Below, in pieces: positions 38,514 to 48,155 of a DNA stretch of 64,000 nt. Origin of the DNA: Thermosipho japonicus (GTDB lineage Bacteria > Thermotogota > Thermotogae > Thermotogales > Fervidobacteriaceae); NCBI RefSeq assembly GCF_014201655.1, contig NZ_JACHEX010000003.1, positions 186,001-250,000 of the forward strand. Reading direction: 5' to 3'. The position numbers and the translations under genes are program-made. Every line of letters starts with the position of its first letter. Within the stretch, counting starts at the first letter, position 1. A model generated the notes under the pieces. It made no database searches, was not told the DNA's origin, and saw only the letters and a list, made by a program, of their open reading frames with translations.

Positions 38514-38936
38514 TTAATCTTTTAACTTTTCAACATTTTTTGCATTTAAAAACTTTCCCAAATTATTTTCTATCAATTCACCTTTTACAATTAAAATGTC
38601 ACCAACACTATATTCTCCCTTATTTCCTCCGTGATATATTACTATCTTCATTTTTTCACCTGTATTTAATATTCTTCCTAAAACAATCGTAGGTGTATAT
38701 ATTGAATGGGTATTATCTATAATTTCAACTTTATAATTTACTGCTCCTAAATTCCTATAATCTATCGAAAATATCTTAGGAATGTCCTCAGTATTTTCAT
38801 ATGCAAAATGGCAACAAAATATTTTATTCCTAAAGTATGCTCTTAAAGGAGTTTTCTTTCCTCTATCAAAAACTTCCATACCCTTTTTAGATGATAAGCC
38901 TATAATCTTTTCAAATATTTCCATATTTCTTTTCAA
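38514..38936 (-). pseudogene. 3' part of a nucleotidyltransferase-like gene interrupted by TAA
   Basis: A 140-codon open frame without its own ribosome site (TTG 38934-38936; first ATG 38922-38924). Upstream it continues in the same frame through KSDIDVLFRFN to the TAA of the preceding gene. SDIDV is the Asp-x-Asp active-site segment of Pol-beta-type nucleotidyltransferases, and the G-S that should precede it lies at the end of the previous frame. I therefore read the two frames as one gene broken by a single stop. The rest of the protein is not recognised. Confidence 0.6.
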
Positions 38937-38969
38937 ATTAAATCTAAATAAAACATCTATATCACTCTT

Positions 38970-39410
38970 TTATTTTCTAAGTCCTACCTGATATGATCCA
39001 ACCATTCCTATTCCACTGTATTCCTCTTTTGAGACACCTAATAATTTTAAAAATTCTTCTAAATAGAAAAACTCTTGAGGATAATTTTTAGAAAATTTCT
39101 CAAACGTGTAAAATGGATCATAAAATTTTTCTATATTACTTTTATCAACCAACATTTTATGTTCAACAAAATACGCTTTTGTATGTTTTCTTCCCAATTT
39201 TTTAATATACTCTAACTGTTCTTCAAAGCTGCGCCAACTTCCATCTTTCTTACGTATTACTTTTACATATTTTCTCTTTTCTATCTCTACATCTCCATCA
39301 GGTTGTTGTATGTAAATGTAATTGCAAATCACTTTATTTTCAGGATGCCACCACCCCTCAACACTACATATATCCCCATCTTTCGTCATAAATAGTTGCA
39401 TATCAATCAT
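38970..39410 (-). CDS. 5' part of the interrupted nucleotidyltransferase-like gene
   Basis: A 146-residue protein beginning around residue 4 with QLFMTKDGDICSVEGWWHP and ending MVGSYQVGLRK-stop. It reads like a substrate-specific N-terminal part followed by the start of a Pol-beta-type nucleotidyltransferase domain. The TAA at 38970-38972 stands where one residue would join GSYQVGLRK to KSDIDV; a change of one base (GAA to TAA) would explain it. Readthrough would give a protein of roughly 300 residues. The start ATG has a purine-rich leader. Confidence 0.6.
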   Translation of the reverse strand: MIDMQLFMTKDGDICSVEGWWHPENKVICNYIYIQQPDGDVEIEKRKYVKVIRKKDGSWRSFEEQLEYIKKLGRKHTKAYFVEHKMLVDKSNIEKFYDPFYTFEKFSKNYPQEFFYLEEFLKLLGVSKEEYSGIGMVGSYQVGLRK

Positions 39411-40187
39411 ACATTCTCTCCCCTATTTTTCTTTCACTTAAAATGACACGTATATTATATATAACAATATATAAAATGTCAATATTAATTTAAATCTATT
39501 TAAAACAATGAATTTATTTCATTTCATCTTTTAAAAATATATGATAATTATCTTAAACATTTTTATTTCAAAAATAATTTGCATGCTACAAAATAATAAT
39601 AATTCAAAATATTTATTTTCCAAATTTTAGAAAATTAATATTTACTATATGTTAACTTTATTTTTTCAGGCCTATTAACACAAACAGAATGACTCAGGCC
39701 AAAATAAAAAAAATTAAAAAAAGGCTACACCTGTTAAAAAGAAAGTGTAGATCGACAATATTTGTTTAGTATCTCTTCTCTGCAAGAACTACTTAACAAA
39801 ATACTTAATACTGTCACAAGTCTAAAAAAACATTCGGAGCATACATTTAAAAAGGTTATATTCTAATTTTATTGATAGAAGAACAAAAATAAATAATCTA
39901 CCTTCTAGGTAAACGATTGAAAAGATTGTCAATAAAGAAAGTAAGAAACTAAAAAACTTTTTAACACATTTTTAGTTATTGTTAGCAGTTAGGTTAATAG
40001 AAAGAACAAAACAGCAATTAAGACGAATAGGATGAATAAGAAGAAGTTAGAAGGACAGATTGCATATATGTGCTAACAATTAGGAGAGCGTGAATTATAA
40101 ATAGGCAATGGATGAAACAGATAAATGATTAAAAGTATCGTATAAATTACATTATTTTTCACAGCTTTTTATTCCTCATTCCCAGTT
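39411..40187. other. 777-base gap with decayed sequence
   Basis: No gene with ribosome site and credible length is found on either strand. The left half is very AT-rich (promoter region of the interrupted gene). From 39691 it contains one decayed copy of the element described separately. A CAGGCC word at 39667-39672 and 39695-39700 may form part of an old terminator or repeat end. Confidence 0.5.
39691..39975 (+). repeat. Decayed element, left copy
   Basis: This stretch shares several blocks, in order and orientation, with 42288-42724: GACtCaGgCCAAA near the start, then GCTACAcCtGtTAAAA (39724-39739), then a coding-like block at 39916-39975 whose translation IEKIVNKESKKLKNF resembles IEKIIKSKKIKRLF in the other copy. 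Stops interrupt it. The family is not identified. Confidence 0.45.
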
Positions 40188-42197
40188 TTAACTTACATCT
40201 AAATTATCTTTTAAAATAATATTACTACTTGAAACCATTTCGGTAAAAACTCTAACTATCTCCGAATCAAATTGTTTTCCCGCATTCCGGGTAATCTCAT
40301 TAATTGCTTCTCTTATAGTCATCCTTTTTCTATATGGTCTATCTGTAGTCATTGCATCAAATGTATCTGCAACAGCCAAAATTCTTGCTTCAAGTAAAAT
40401 TTCTTCGCCTTTTAATCCATCTGGATATCCAGTTCCATCCCATCTTTCATGATGTTGTTTAACAATCAAAGGAATATTTCCCATATACTCTAAGTCCTTT
40501 AAAATTTCATAAGCTTTAACCGGATGTTGCTTTATTAGTTCAAATTGCTCTGCTGTTAACTTTGAAGGTTTATTTAATATTTCAGGTGGTATAAAAATTT
40601 TACCCATATCATGCATTATTCCCGCCCAATATATTTCTTTTATTCTATTTCTCTCTAGTCCCATTTTCTCAGCTATTTTTGAAGCATAGTATGCGACTCT
40701 TTCAGAATGACCTTTAGTATATGGATCATAAAATTCTACTATTTTAATTAGTGACATTATTAAATTTTTCAGGAATAACCCTTGAAGTTTAGCATGTTCT
40801 TTAATTGTTAGAAAGGCCGAGATAATTTTTGAAAAACTAGTGAGGATTTGAACATCGTTTGAATCAAAATTTTTGGAACTATTTTCTGGAATCTCAATTG
40901 AAATATTTCCAATTAATTTGTCATTAACTATTATTGGAGAAAAAATGGCCTGTTTAAATTTTTTAGATGCTTTTAAAAACTTTTCAAGTAAATCTTTAGG
41001 CATTTTATTCTTAATAAAGTTATATATCTGCTCATAATCAATGATATGTGTATCTTTTGTAAAAAGTAAATATTCTTTACTTATTTTTAACTGATTTAGA
41101 AAATCTAAAAGGTGCCCCCTTGCTGCTAGAAAATGTACATAATTGTTTTTTAATAACATCAAAGAACCATACCTTGCTTTAGGAATCAACTTAAAAGAAA
41201 GTTCAAAAACATTTTTGAGATATCCTTCTTGATCTTTTTCGGTTTTAATAACATCAGAAACAAGTAACAAAACTTCGTTTAGATTTGAATGTGCCTTTAC
41301 TAAATCTTTATAAAGCTTTCTTAATTTTTGGTTCTTGATCATAAGTTCATTTGTCCGAATCTGGACAATCCTTCTTAATTTCCGTAAAACAAGCAAAGAA
41401 ATAAAGATTAATGCTAGTAAAGCGGGAAGAACATAAAATAAGATAATTTTTACCCAAGTTGGTAAAAATCTTTTTGTAAAATATTTGTCATACAATTTCC
41501 AATATAAAGATTTAGGATTATCTTTTAATTTTAAAAGATATTTATCAATTGTTGAAATGATTAGAGTAAGGTTTGGGATATTTTTATTAAATGCTAATTT
41601 TAATTCAACATTACCAAAAACAAAAGGACTTTCAATATATGAATATTTTTCTGAATAAATTATAGAAGATAGTCTAGAAACAACCCCTGCATCAACCTTT
41701 TTATCATTTATTAATTTTAGTATTTCTTCGTAAGAATTAGTCCAAATAATTTTGAATTTCAAAGAAAAAGAATTTGATATTTCAAGAAATTTCAAAGCAT
41801 AAATATCATCTTTTACCAATGCAATTTTATAATTCGAAAGTTGATAAAGATCTTTAAGAGGATAATATGAAACAATAACACCCCAGTTTGAAAATACAGA
41901 AACATTGTTAAATTCAAACATTCTAGATCTTTCAGGAGTATATGCTATGGCCACTAAAGCATCAATTTCGCCAGATATTAACTTAGAATAAAGATTTGGC
42001 CAGCTACTATAAACGTATTGAATACTCCAATTTTCTTTCTTTGCTATGTAATTCAAAATATTTACATAAACTCCTTTTACTTTTCCATTTTCTTGATAAC
42101 AAAGTGGGTAATTATCATACACACCAATTTTTAAAGTAACATTCCCAAATGTTGATATAAAAGTAAGTAAAAGTATTAAAAAAAGTAATTTTTTCAT
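40188..42197 (-). CDS. Sensor HD-GYP protein: extracellular solute-binding domain, GAF, HD-GYP
   Basis: A 669-residue transmembrane c-di-GMP phosphodiesterase candidate. A signal peptide is followed by a type-3 periplasmic solute-binding domain (about 20-240: LKIGVYDNYPLCYQENGKVKG), a membrane helix (about 250-270), a coiled linker, a GAF-like domain (about 330-460) and an HD-GYP domain with HD residues near 528 (HDMGK) and the GYP motif near 586 (HHERWDGTGYP), plus HSERVAYYA near 497. The binding domain likely senses an amino acid or other small ligand. Ribosome site AGGGGATG. It is flanked on both sides by decayed copies of one element. Confidence 0.92.
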   Translation of the reverse strand: MKKLLFLILLLTFISTFGNVTLKIGVYDNYPLCYQENGKVKGVYVNILNYIAKKENWSIQYVYSSWPNLYSKLISGEIDALVAIAYTPERSRMFEFNNVSVFSNWGVIVSYYPLKDLYQLSNYKIALVKDDIYALKFLEISNSFSLKFKIIWTNSYEEILKLINDKKVDAGVVSRLSSIIYSEKYSYIESPFVFGNVELKLAFNKNIPNLTLIISTIDKYLLKLKDNPKSLYWKLYDKYFTKRFLPTWVKIILFYVLPALLALIFISLLVLRKLRRIVQIRTNELMIKNQKLRKLYKDLVKAHSNLNEVLLLVSDVIKTEKDQEGYLKNVFELSFKLIPKARYGSLMLLKNNYVHFLAARGHLLDFLNQLKISKEYLLFTKDTHIIDYEQIYNFIKNKMPKDLLEKFLKASKKFKQAIFSPIIVNDKLIGNISIEIPENSSKNFDSNDVQILTSFSKIISAFLTIKEHAKLQGLFLKNLIMSLIKIVEFYDPYTKGHSERVAYYASKIAEKMGLERNRIKEIYWAGIMHDMGKIFIPPEILNKPSKLTAEQFELIKQHPVKAYEILKDLEYMGNIPLIVKQHHERWDGTGYPDGLKGEEILLEARILAVADTFDAMTTDRPYRKRMTIREAINEITRNAGKQFDSEIVRVFTEMVSSSNIILKDNLDVS

Positions 42198-42287
42198 TAT
42201 ATCATCCCCTTTTGATTAATTTTCATAAAATAGTAACTAAAAAAAACAACACTATTATATAATATATATATAAAATACTAAAATCTA

Positions 42288-42724
42288 GACCCTGACCAAA
42301 GTAAAAAATAGATTAAATTAGAATATAAAAAAATGCTACATCCGCTAAAATTATCTTTGAAGCAAAAAATAACATAAAACAAGAAAACATAGCTTATATT
42401 ATTTGTCTTAATATATCTGAAGTTACTCAATAAATCTAAGACTACCACAACTAATAATATACCTTACTGTTCACATCTTTTCTATAATTTTAACTCTTAT
42501 GTATTTAACTAATATCCAATCATTACACTCTACATCTTAAATAAATAATCTTCTTTCTAAAAAAAACACACTATTGATTGAAAAGATTATTAAAAGTAAG
42601 AAAATAAAAAGACTTTTTGAAACACTGTTAATTACAGAGCTTAAAAACAAGAAAAAGAGATTTCATCTACTATAATGAAGCAAAGACAAAAGAATTATTA
42701 GACTTTGTAATAAGAAATATTTGA
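42288..42724 (+). pseudogene. Decayed element, right copy, with remnant of a coding sequence
   Basis: Related in order and orientation to 39691-39975. At 42577-42672 a frame reads IEKIIKSKKIKRLFETLLI..ELKNKKKRFHL and, after a one-base shift, continues YYNEAKTKELLDFVIRNI-stop (ending 42724). This is a frameshifted end of a basic protein, possibly a transposase, which I cannot name. The sequence upstream to 42288 holds no open frame. Confidence 0.45.
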
Positions 42725-43013
42725 GATAAGAAATAATAGAAAAGTAGAACATACTAATTTTTTATTAATCGAATGAATAGCTCTTTTATTATACAATATT
42801 ATATTGCGATATTAGATATTATTGGAAATTAAACTGTAGACACTTAAGAATTTATCAAAATATGATTTAATAGTTTTAGTAGGGCAAGAACTTTGTGGAA
42901 CCGTGCGCTGGTGTTGAACCTGAACTTCTATAAGTCGTGGTAATTATCTGAATTTATCCAAATAATACTTTTAACAGCACTTTTGTATACTGAATTTAAA
43001 GGAGGTGGATAGA
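42725..43013. other. Leader of the chemoreceptor gene with a GC-richer block
   Basis: Mostly AT-rich, with no gene. A distinct block at about 42880-42950 has higher GC than its surroundings and may be a further remnant. A TATACT box at about 42988-42993 lies before the ribosome site of the chemoreceptor. Confidence 0.35.
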
Positions 43014-45017
43014 ATGAAAACGCTTCGTGGAAAAATGTTAGTTTTCATTTTAATACCATCGATTGTAGCATTGATAGGAATGGGAATTATAATTTATTCT
43101 CAAGTAAAGTCAAGTTCTGTAAAAACTACAGAAAATGCAACTACTAAGTTACTATATAACACTGCTAAAACTTTTAGTGAACAAATTAATGGTCTTGTTG
43201 CACAAATAAAAACCTTTGCCGAACAAGATGATGTAATAAATGTATTGAAAACCGGTGATTGGCATGACCTTTTTGAAAGAAAATTAAAATCTCAAATCGC
43301 TGATAGGCCCTATCTTGATATGTTCTTTATTGCTTTCCCTGATGGTAATTCTATAACTACACTTGATGTCTCTGTCAATATTTCTGACAGAGATTACTTT
43401 AAAAAGATTATAGCTCAAGGTGAAGATATTGTTATTAGCGACGCTTTTGTATCTAAATTAACTAATCAAAATGTGTTTGTCATTGCTTCGGCAGTAAAAG
43501 ATGAAAATAATAAAACAATAGGCTTGTTTGGCGCTACAGTAAAGTTAAAATATTTTAATAAAATACTTGAAAGCCTTTTATTAACTAAATCAACAATTGC
43601 CTGGGCTAGTGATTCTTCGGGATTAATAATAGGTGATACAAGCCGGCAATATTTAATGAAAATGAACATAAAGGAAGCTTCAAAATGGGGACTTTCAGAA
43701 CTTGAAAAACAATCTTCAAAGATTCTTTCTGGGGTAGAAGGTTTCTTTAACGTTAAAGATTCTTCTGGTGAAAAACATTACACTTATTATACCCCTATAG
43801 AAGCTGTTAAAGGATGGGCTTTAGGTATTATGATTCCTGAAAAAGAATTAATGGAAGAAAGTAATAGACTATTGAAAATAATCCTAACATCTTTTGGTAT
43901 TTTTATTATTTTAGCAGTAATTTTAATTTTTAGATTAGCAACTATCATTTCCAAACCACTAAAAGTTTTCTCAGAAAAAGTACTTAAACTTGGAGAAGGT
44001 GATTTGACAATCGAATTTAGTGTTAACGGAAAAGACGAAATAGCGCAAATGGGGCGTGCACTTAATAATGTTGTTGAATCATTAAGAAAAGCAATAAGAA
44101 AAATTAATGAAGCATCAGTAGAAGTTAACGATTCATCAGAGAACTTATCGAGCACTGCTCAAGAATTAAGCGCATCATCGGAGGAAATGTCTTCGCAAAT
44201 GGAAGAAGTTAATAAAGCTGCACAAAATATATCAGCATCGATACAGGAAGTAACAAGTGGTGTTGAAGAAGTTGCTGCAGGTGCTCAAACAGTATCTAAA
44301 GCTGCCCAGCAAATTAGCGAAAGATCAAATCATGTAAGTTTGGCAGTGCAAGAAGGTGATTCAGCAATAAAGAAAATTGTTGAAATGATAAAACAAGCAA
44401 AAGAAAGAGGAGAACAAACTGCTAATATAGTTGACAATTTGAATGAACAAGCAAAGAATATAGGACAAATACTTGAAACAATCAATTCAATAGCAGAGCA
44501 AACAAACTTGCTTGCTTTAAATGCTGCTATAGAAGCAGCAAGAGCAGGTGAAGCAGGAAAAGGATTTGCAGTAGTTGCAGATGAAATAAGAAAACTTGCT
44601 GAAGAAAGTAAAGCAGCAACAAACCAAATAGAACAAATATTAGGAGATATAGGACAAGGTGCAATTAATGCAAATGAAGCAACTAAAGATGTCGTCAAGC
44701 TAGTTGAAAATATTAGTACACAATCAGAAACAGTAGTAAAACAATTTGATAAGATTACAGACGAAGTAACAAACATGTCAACAGAAATAGAAAGTTTAGC
44801 AGCAAGTTCCCAAGAACAGGGAGCAGCAGCACAAGAAATAAGCAGTGCAATGGATATGTCGTCTCAATCAATTTTAATGATAGCACAACAGATAGAAGAA
44901 ATGATGGAAGCTGTTAAATTACTCGCAAACGCAAGCCAAGATATAACTGCATCTTCTCAAGAATTAACTGCTTTAGCAAATAATCTAGTTGAACAGGTAA
45001 AAATGTTTAAAGTTTAA
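43014..45017 (+). CDS. Methyl-accepting chemotaxis protein (dCache type)
   Basis: A 667-residue chemoreceptor. Membrane helix 1 is at about 8-28, an extracellular dCache-like sensor at about 35-280 ([26 protein letters not shown]-like and [11 protein letters not shown] motifs), membrane helix 2 at about 285-308, then HAMP and a full signalling domain with tip near 495 ([20 protein letters not shown] followed by [10 protein letters not shown]). The dCache family commonly binds amino acids or amines. I start at ATG 43014, seven bases from AGGAGGTG; the GTG at 43005 lies inside the ribosome site. A terminator follows. Confidence 0.94.
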   Translation: MKTLRGKMLVFILIPSIVALIGMGIIIYSQVKSSSVKTTENATTKLLYNTAKTFSEQINGLVAQIKTFAEQDDVINVLKTGDWHDLFERKLKSQIADRPYLDMFFIAFPDGNSITTLDVSVNISDRDYFKKIIAQGEDIVISDAFVSKLTNQNVFVIASAVKDENNKTIGLFGATVKLKYFNKILESLLLTKSTIAWASDSSGLIIGDTSRQYLMKMNIKEASKWGLSELEKQSSKILSGVEGFFNVKDSSGEKHYTYYTPIEAVKGWALGIMIPEKELMEESNRLLKIILTSFGIFIILAVILIFRLATIISKPLKVFSEKVLKLGEGDLTIEFSVNGKDEIAQMGRALNNVVESLRKAIRKINEASVEVNDSSENLSSTAQELSASSEEMSSQMEEVNKAAQNISASIQEVTSGVEEVAAGAQTVSKAAQQISERSNHVSLAVQEGDSAIKKIVEMIKQAKERGEQTANIVDNLNEQAKNIGQILETINSIAEQTNLLALNAAIEAARAGEAGKGFAVVADEIRKLAEESKAATNQIEQILGDIGQGAINANEATKDVVKLVENISTQSETVVKQFDKITDEVTNMSTEIESLAASSQEQGAAAQEISSAMDMSSQSILMIAQQIEEMMEAVKLLANASQDITASSQELTALANNLVEQVKMFKV

Positions 45018-45036
45018 AAAAACGGAAATTGCAAAC

Positions 45037-45073
45037 AAAAACCCCATCCTAGATAACTAAGGATGGGGTTTTT
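45037..45073. terminator. Bidirectional terminator between the chemoreceptor and tsf
   Basis: A 14-bp stem, AAAAACCCCATCCT (45037-45050) with AGGATGGGGTTTTT (45060-45073), carries T runs on both strands and serves both convergent genes. Confidence 0.9.
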
Positions 45074-45128
45074 ACAATATTTAGATGAATATGTTAGTTA
45101 ATTTTCGAAAAATCATAATTAATTGAAT

Positions 45129-45719
45129 TTACTCACCAACTGTATATTTTACAAATCTTGAAACTCTGATGTTTTCTCCTATCTTTGCAATAGATTCTTT
45201 AATTAATTCTTCAACTGTCTTATCTTCATCAAATGCAAATTTTTGTTCATACAAACAATTTTCTTCAAAGAATTTGTTTAATTTTCCTTCTACAATTTTT
45301 TCTATAACATGTTCTGGTTTTCCAGAATCTTTTAATTGGTCCCTATAGATTTCTTTTTCTTTTTCAATAACTTCTTGTGGGACATCTTCTCTTCTTACCC
45401 ACCTTGGTGACATTGCTGCAATGTGCATTGCAATTTTGTTACCTAATTCTTGGAAGTCTTCTGTTCTTGCAACAAAATCTGTTTCACAATTTAATTCAAC
45501 TAAGACACCAATTCTTTTGTTAAAGTGAACGTAAGCTGCGATAATTCCATCACCAGTTTCTCTTGAAGCTTTTTTTGCTGCCTTTGCAATACCTTTCTTT
45601 CTTAAAATTTCAATAGCTTGTTCCATATCTCCATTTGCTTCTTCAAGTGCCTTTTTACAATCCATCATTCCAGCACCTGTTCTATCTCTTAATTCCTTAA
45701 CAAGTTTTGCATCAATCAT
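45129..45719 (-). CDS. tsf: Translation elongation factor Ts
   Basis: Nucleotide-exchange factor for EF-Tu. The 196 residues comprise the N-terminal UBA-like part ([20 protein letters not shown]), the [10 protein letters not shown] core and a short C-terminal helix; the protein is of the short form found in thermophiles. Its usual partner rpsB is not adjacent; instead it follows the PHP gene and pyrG on the minus strand. Confidence 0.95.
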
Positions 45720-45743
45720 ACTTTCTCCTCCTCCTCTTTATTT

Positions 45744-46460
45744 TTAGACAATTTTCTCCATATCCCATTTTCCATCATTTAATACCATTATATATTCAAA
45801 ACCCAAATCTTTCAAATTACCTAAAGTATCATAAATACCTCTTCCTACATCTTCCAATCTGTGAGCATCAGAACCTATTGTAACATATTTTCCACCAAGG
45901 TCTCTATAAAGCTTTAAAATATCATACGAAGGGTTTGGTTCACCGTATCTGTATATTGCAGAAGTATTAACTTCCAATATCTTTCCTTCCTTAATAATTT
46001 TCTTAAAAATTTCCGAGATCAATGGATATAACTTTTTTGAAAATGGCTCATTATTTTCTACAAATCTTCTTGGAAAATCAAGATGACCTAATACATGAAA
46101 ATCATTGATAACTTCGATTATATTATACAAATTCTTCAAATAATTTTCATACATCAATTGGATATCGCTATAGTCCTTATATGCATGGTATGATAATATA
46201 ACAAAATCAAATTCTTTTAAATCTATGTCAATTTTTGATTTACCATCCCATCCAAACTCTACTCCAACTAAAAGTCCATATTTTTTCATTGTTTCTTTAT
46301 AGCTTTCTATATCAAATTTAAAGTTATGATCCTTTTCAACTGCCTCGTAATGATCCGTAATTATAACCTTCAAATTCTTTTCCTTTGCATATTTTACAAT
46401 ATCTTCCACATTTGAATTTGAATCAGGAGAAAAATTACTGTGTATATGATAATCAATCAT
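45744..46460 (-). CDS. PHP domain phosphoesterase (histidinol-phosphatase-like)
   Basis: A 238-residue PHP hydrolase: metal-binding HIHSNFSPDS at residues 5-14, a second TDHYE at about 36-40 and GSDAHRLEDVG near the C-terminus. Related proteins are histidinol-phosphate phosphatases (HisK) or nucleases; no his gene is nearby, so the substrate is open. The start overlaps the end of pyrG by eight bases. Confidence 0.85.
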   Translation of the reverse strand: MIDYHIHSNFSPDSNSNVEDIVKYAKEKNLKVIITDHYEAVEKDHNFKFDIESYKETMKKYGLLVGVEFGWDGKSKIDIDLKEFDFVILSYHAYKDYSDIQLMYENYLKNLYNIIEVINDFHVLGHLDFPRRFVENNEPFSKKLYPLISEIFKKIIKEGKILEVNTSAIYRYGEPNPSYDILKLYRDLGGKYVTIGSDAHRLEDVGRGIYDTLGNLKDLGFEYIMVLNDGKWDMEKIV

Positions 46461-48033
46461 TTATTTTTCCTCCTGCAGCCTTTACTAACCACTTAAAAAT
46501 AGGGTGAGGCTTTCCAACCTTTGATTTATATTCTGGATGATATTGAATACCTACAAAGAATGGATGATCTTCAAGTTCAACTGCTTCAACAAAATCAGAT
46601 CTTGCAGATATTGTTAGTTTATAACCTTCTTCTCCTGGATTTTTAAATAGTTGAGGAAATGCTTCTGCATCAACTTCATAGCGGTGTCTGTGTCTTTCAT
46701 ACACAATCTCTTGACCATCATAAATTCTACTTAAAAGCGTTCCTTTCATAATTTGTGTCTTTTGAGCTCCTAGCCTCATTGTCCCACCAAGATTTAAAAC
46801 CTCTTTTTGTGATTCCATCATATTGACTACTGGGTATGGAGTATTCTCATCAAATTCTGTAGAATTTGCACCTTCTAATTTTCCAACATTTCTAGCAAAT
46901 TCTATTGCCATAAGCTGCATTCCAAGACATATTCCAAGAATCGGTTTTTTATTTTCCCTTGCATATTTTATTGCTTTTATCTTTCCTTCTATTCCTCTTC
47001 TACCAAATCCTCCTGGAATAATCAATGCATCAAAATCATCTAAATAGTTTTTGATTTGCTCATCTGTCATATCTTCAAGTTCTTGTGCGTCAATAACTAT
47101 AGGTTTTTGAGCACCTGAAAGATATATAGATTCAATTATACTTTTGTAAGCATCATCTGTACCAAGATATTTACCAACTATACCTATTTTCAAGAGTTCA
47201 AAAGACTTTGGATAACTCCAATTAAAACTATCATTTATATCAAGACCAAGCTCTTTAGCGATTAATTTGTGAAGGTTCAAAGAATGAAGCACATCTGGAA
47301 CTTCATATACATTAGATGCATCTGGAAGATTTATAACTCTATTTCTTGGAACTCCGCTAAACAAAGAAACCTTAAATAAACTATTTGCATCTATAGGCAT
47401 TTCCGTTCTAACTATAATAGTATCTGGATGGATACCTATCCTTCTTAGAAGCTGAACAGATTGTTGAGTTGGTTTTGTCTTAAACTCGTTTGTGGTTCTT
47501 AAATATGGAACGTAAGTTACATGCACAAAATGAAATTTTTCTCTTCCAATTTCAAAAGCAAGTTCTCTAACTGCTTCTAAAAAAACTTCTCCTTCTATAT
47601 CTCCAACAGTCCCGCCAATTTCAATTACAAGTAAATCCCCATCCATAGATTTAATTCTATCTTTTATCTCGGAGGTAACATGTGGAACTATTTGAACGGT
47701 TGAACCTAGATATTTTCCTTCTCTTTCTCTCTTTATTACAGAATAATATATCTGTCCAGCCGTTATATTATTTTTTCTTGAAACATTAATTCCAAGAAAT
47801 CTTTCGTAATGTCCAAGATCAAGATCTGCCTCATATCCATCGTCGGTTACAAAAACTTCCCCATGCTGGTTTGGGTTCATCGTTCCAGCATCGACATTTA
47901 AATATGGATCAATTTTTAGTATATTAACATTCACACCACTGTCTTTTAATATTCTTGCAAGAGATGCAGAAAATATACCTTTGCCAATTCCGCTTAATAC
48001 CCCACCTGTGACAACAATAAACCTTTGAGGCAT
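46453..48033 (-). CDS. pyrG: CTP synthase
   Basis: ATP- and glutamine-dependent conversion of UTP to CTP. The 526 residues contain the synthase domain (VTGGVLSGIGKG, DPYLNVDAGTMNP, ATP/UTP motifs) and a class-I glutamine amidotransferase domain with nucleophile Cys in GICLGMQ and the His-Glu pair in QYHPEY. The intergenic region upstream holds the divergent cinA promoter. Confidence 0.96.
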   Translation of the reverse strand: MPQRFIVVTGGVLSGIGKGIFSASLARILKDSGVNVNILKIDPYLNVDAGTMNPNQHGEVFVTDDGYEADLDLGHYERFLGINVSRKNNITAGQIYYSVIKREREGKYLGSTVQIVPHVTSEIKDRIKSMDGDLLVIEIGGTVGDIEGEVFLEAVRELAFEIGREKFHFVHVTYVPYLRTTNEFKTKPTQQSVQLLRRIGIHPDTIIVRTEMPIDANSLFKVSLFSGVPRNRVINLPDASNVYEVPDVLHSLNLHKLIAKELGLDINDSFNWSYPKSFELLKIGIVGKYLGTDDAYKSIIESIYLSGAQKPIVIDAQELEDMTDEQIKNYLDDFDALIIPGGFGRRGIEGKIKAIKYARENKKPILGICLGMQLMAIEFARNVGKLEGANSTEFDENTPYPVVNMMESQKEVLNLGGTMRLGAQKTQIMKGTLLSRIYDGQEIVYERHRHRYEVDAEAFPQLFKNPGEEGYKLTISARSDFVEAVELEDHPFFVGIQYHPEYKSKVGKPHPIFKWLVKAAGGKIND

Positions 48034-48093
48034 ATTATCCCTCCTTTTATTTAAATTTTACTATTTTTTGTTATAATTCGTGTTTCTTTAAAG

Positions 48094-48122
48094 TTACAGC
48101 TTCTATTTTTTTGTGGTATCAT
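48094..48122 (+). promoter_or_regulatory. Possible promoter of the cinA-lacI operon
   Basis: TTACAG (48094-48099), 17 bases, TATCAT (48117-48122). The -35 box is weak. It lies just upstream of the LacI-type operator, as expected for repression. Confidence 0.4.
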
Positions 48123-48125
48123 ATA

Positions 48126-48142
48126 TTTGGAAACGTTCCAAA
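48126..48142 (+). promoter_or_regulatory. LacI/cre-like operator upstream of cinA
   Basis: TTTGGAA-ACG-TTCCAAA, two perfect 7-base arms around a central CG, the shape recognised by LacI-family regulators. It lies right behind the -10 box and 13 bases before the cinA start. The operon's own LacI-family gene is the second gene, so autoregulation is likely. Confidence 0.65.
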
Positions 48143-48155
48143 AAGAGGTGAAATT

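Noticed and set aside
44330-44776. 148-codon minus-strand frame opposite the chemoreceptor signalling domain
   Set aside because: The Ser/Ala-rich composition is the shadow of the repetitive MCP coiled coil.
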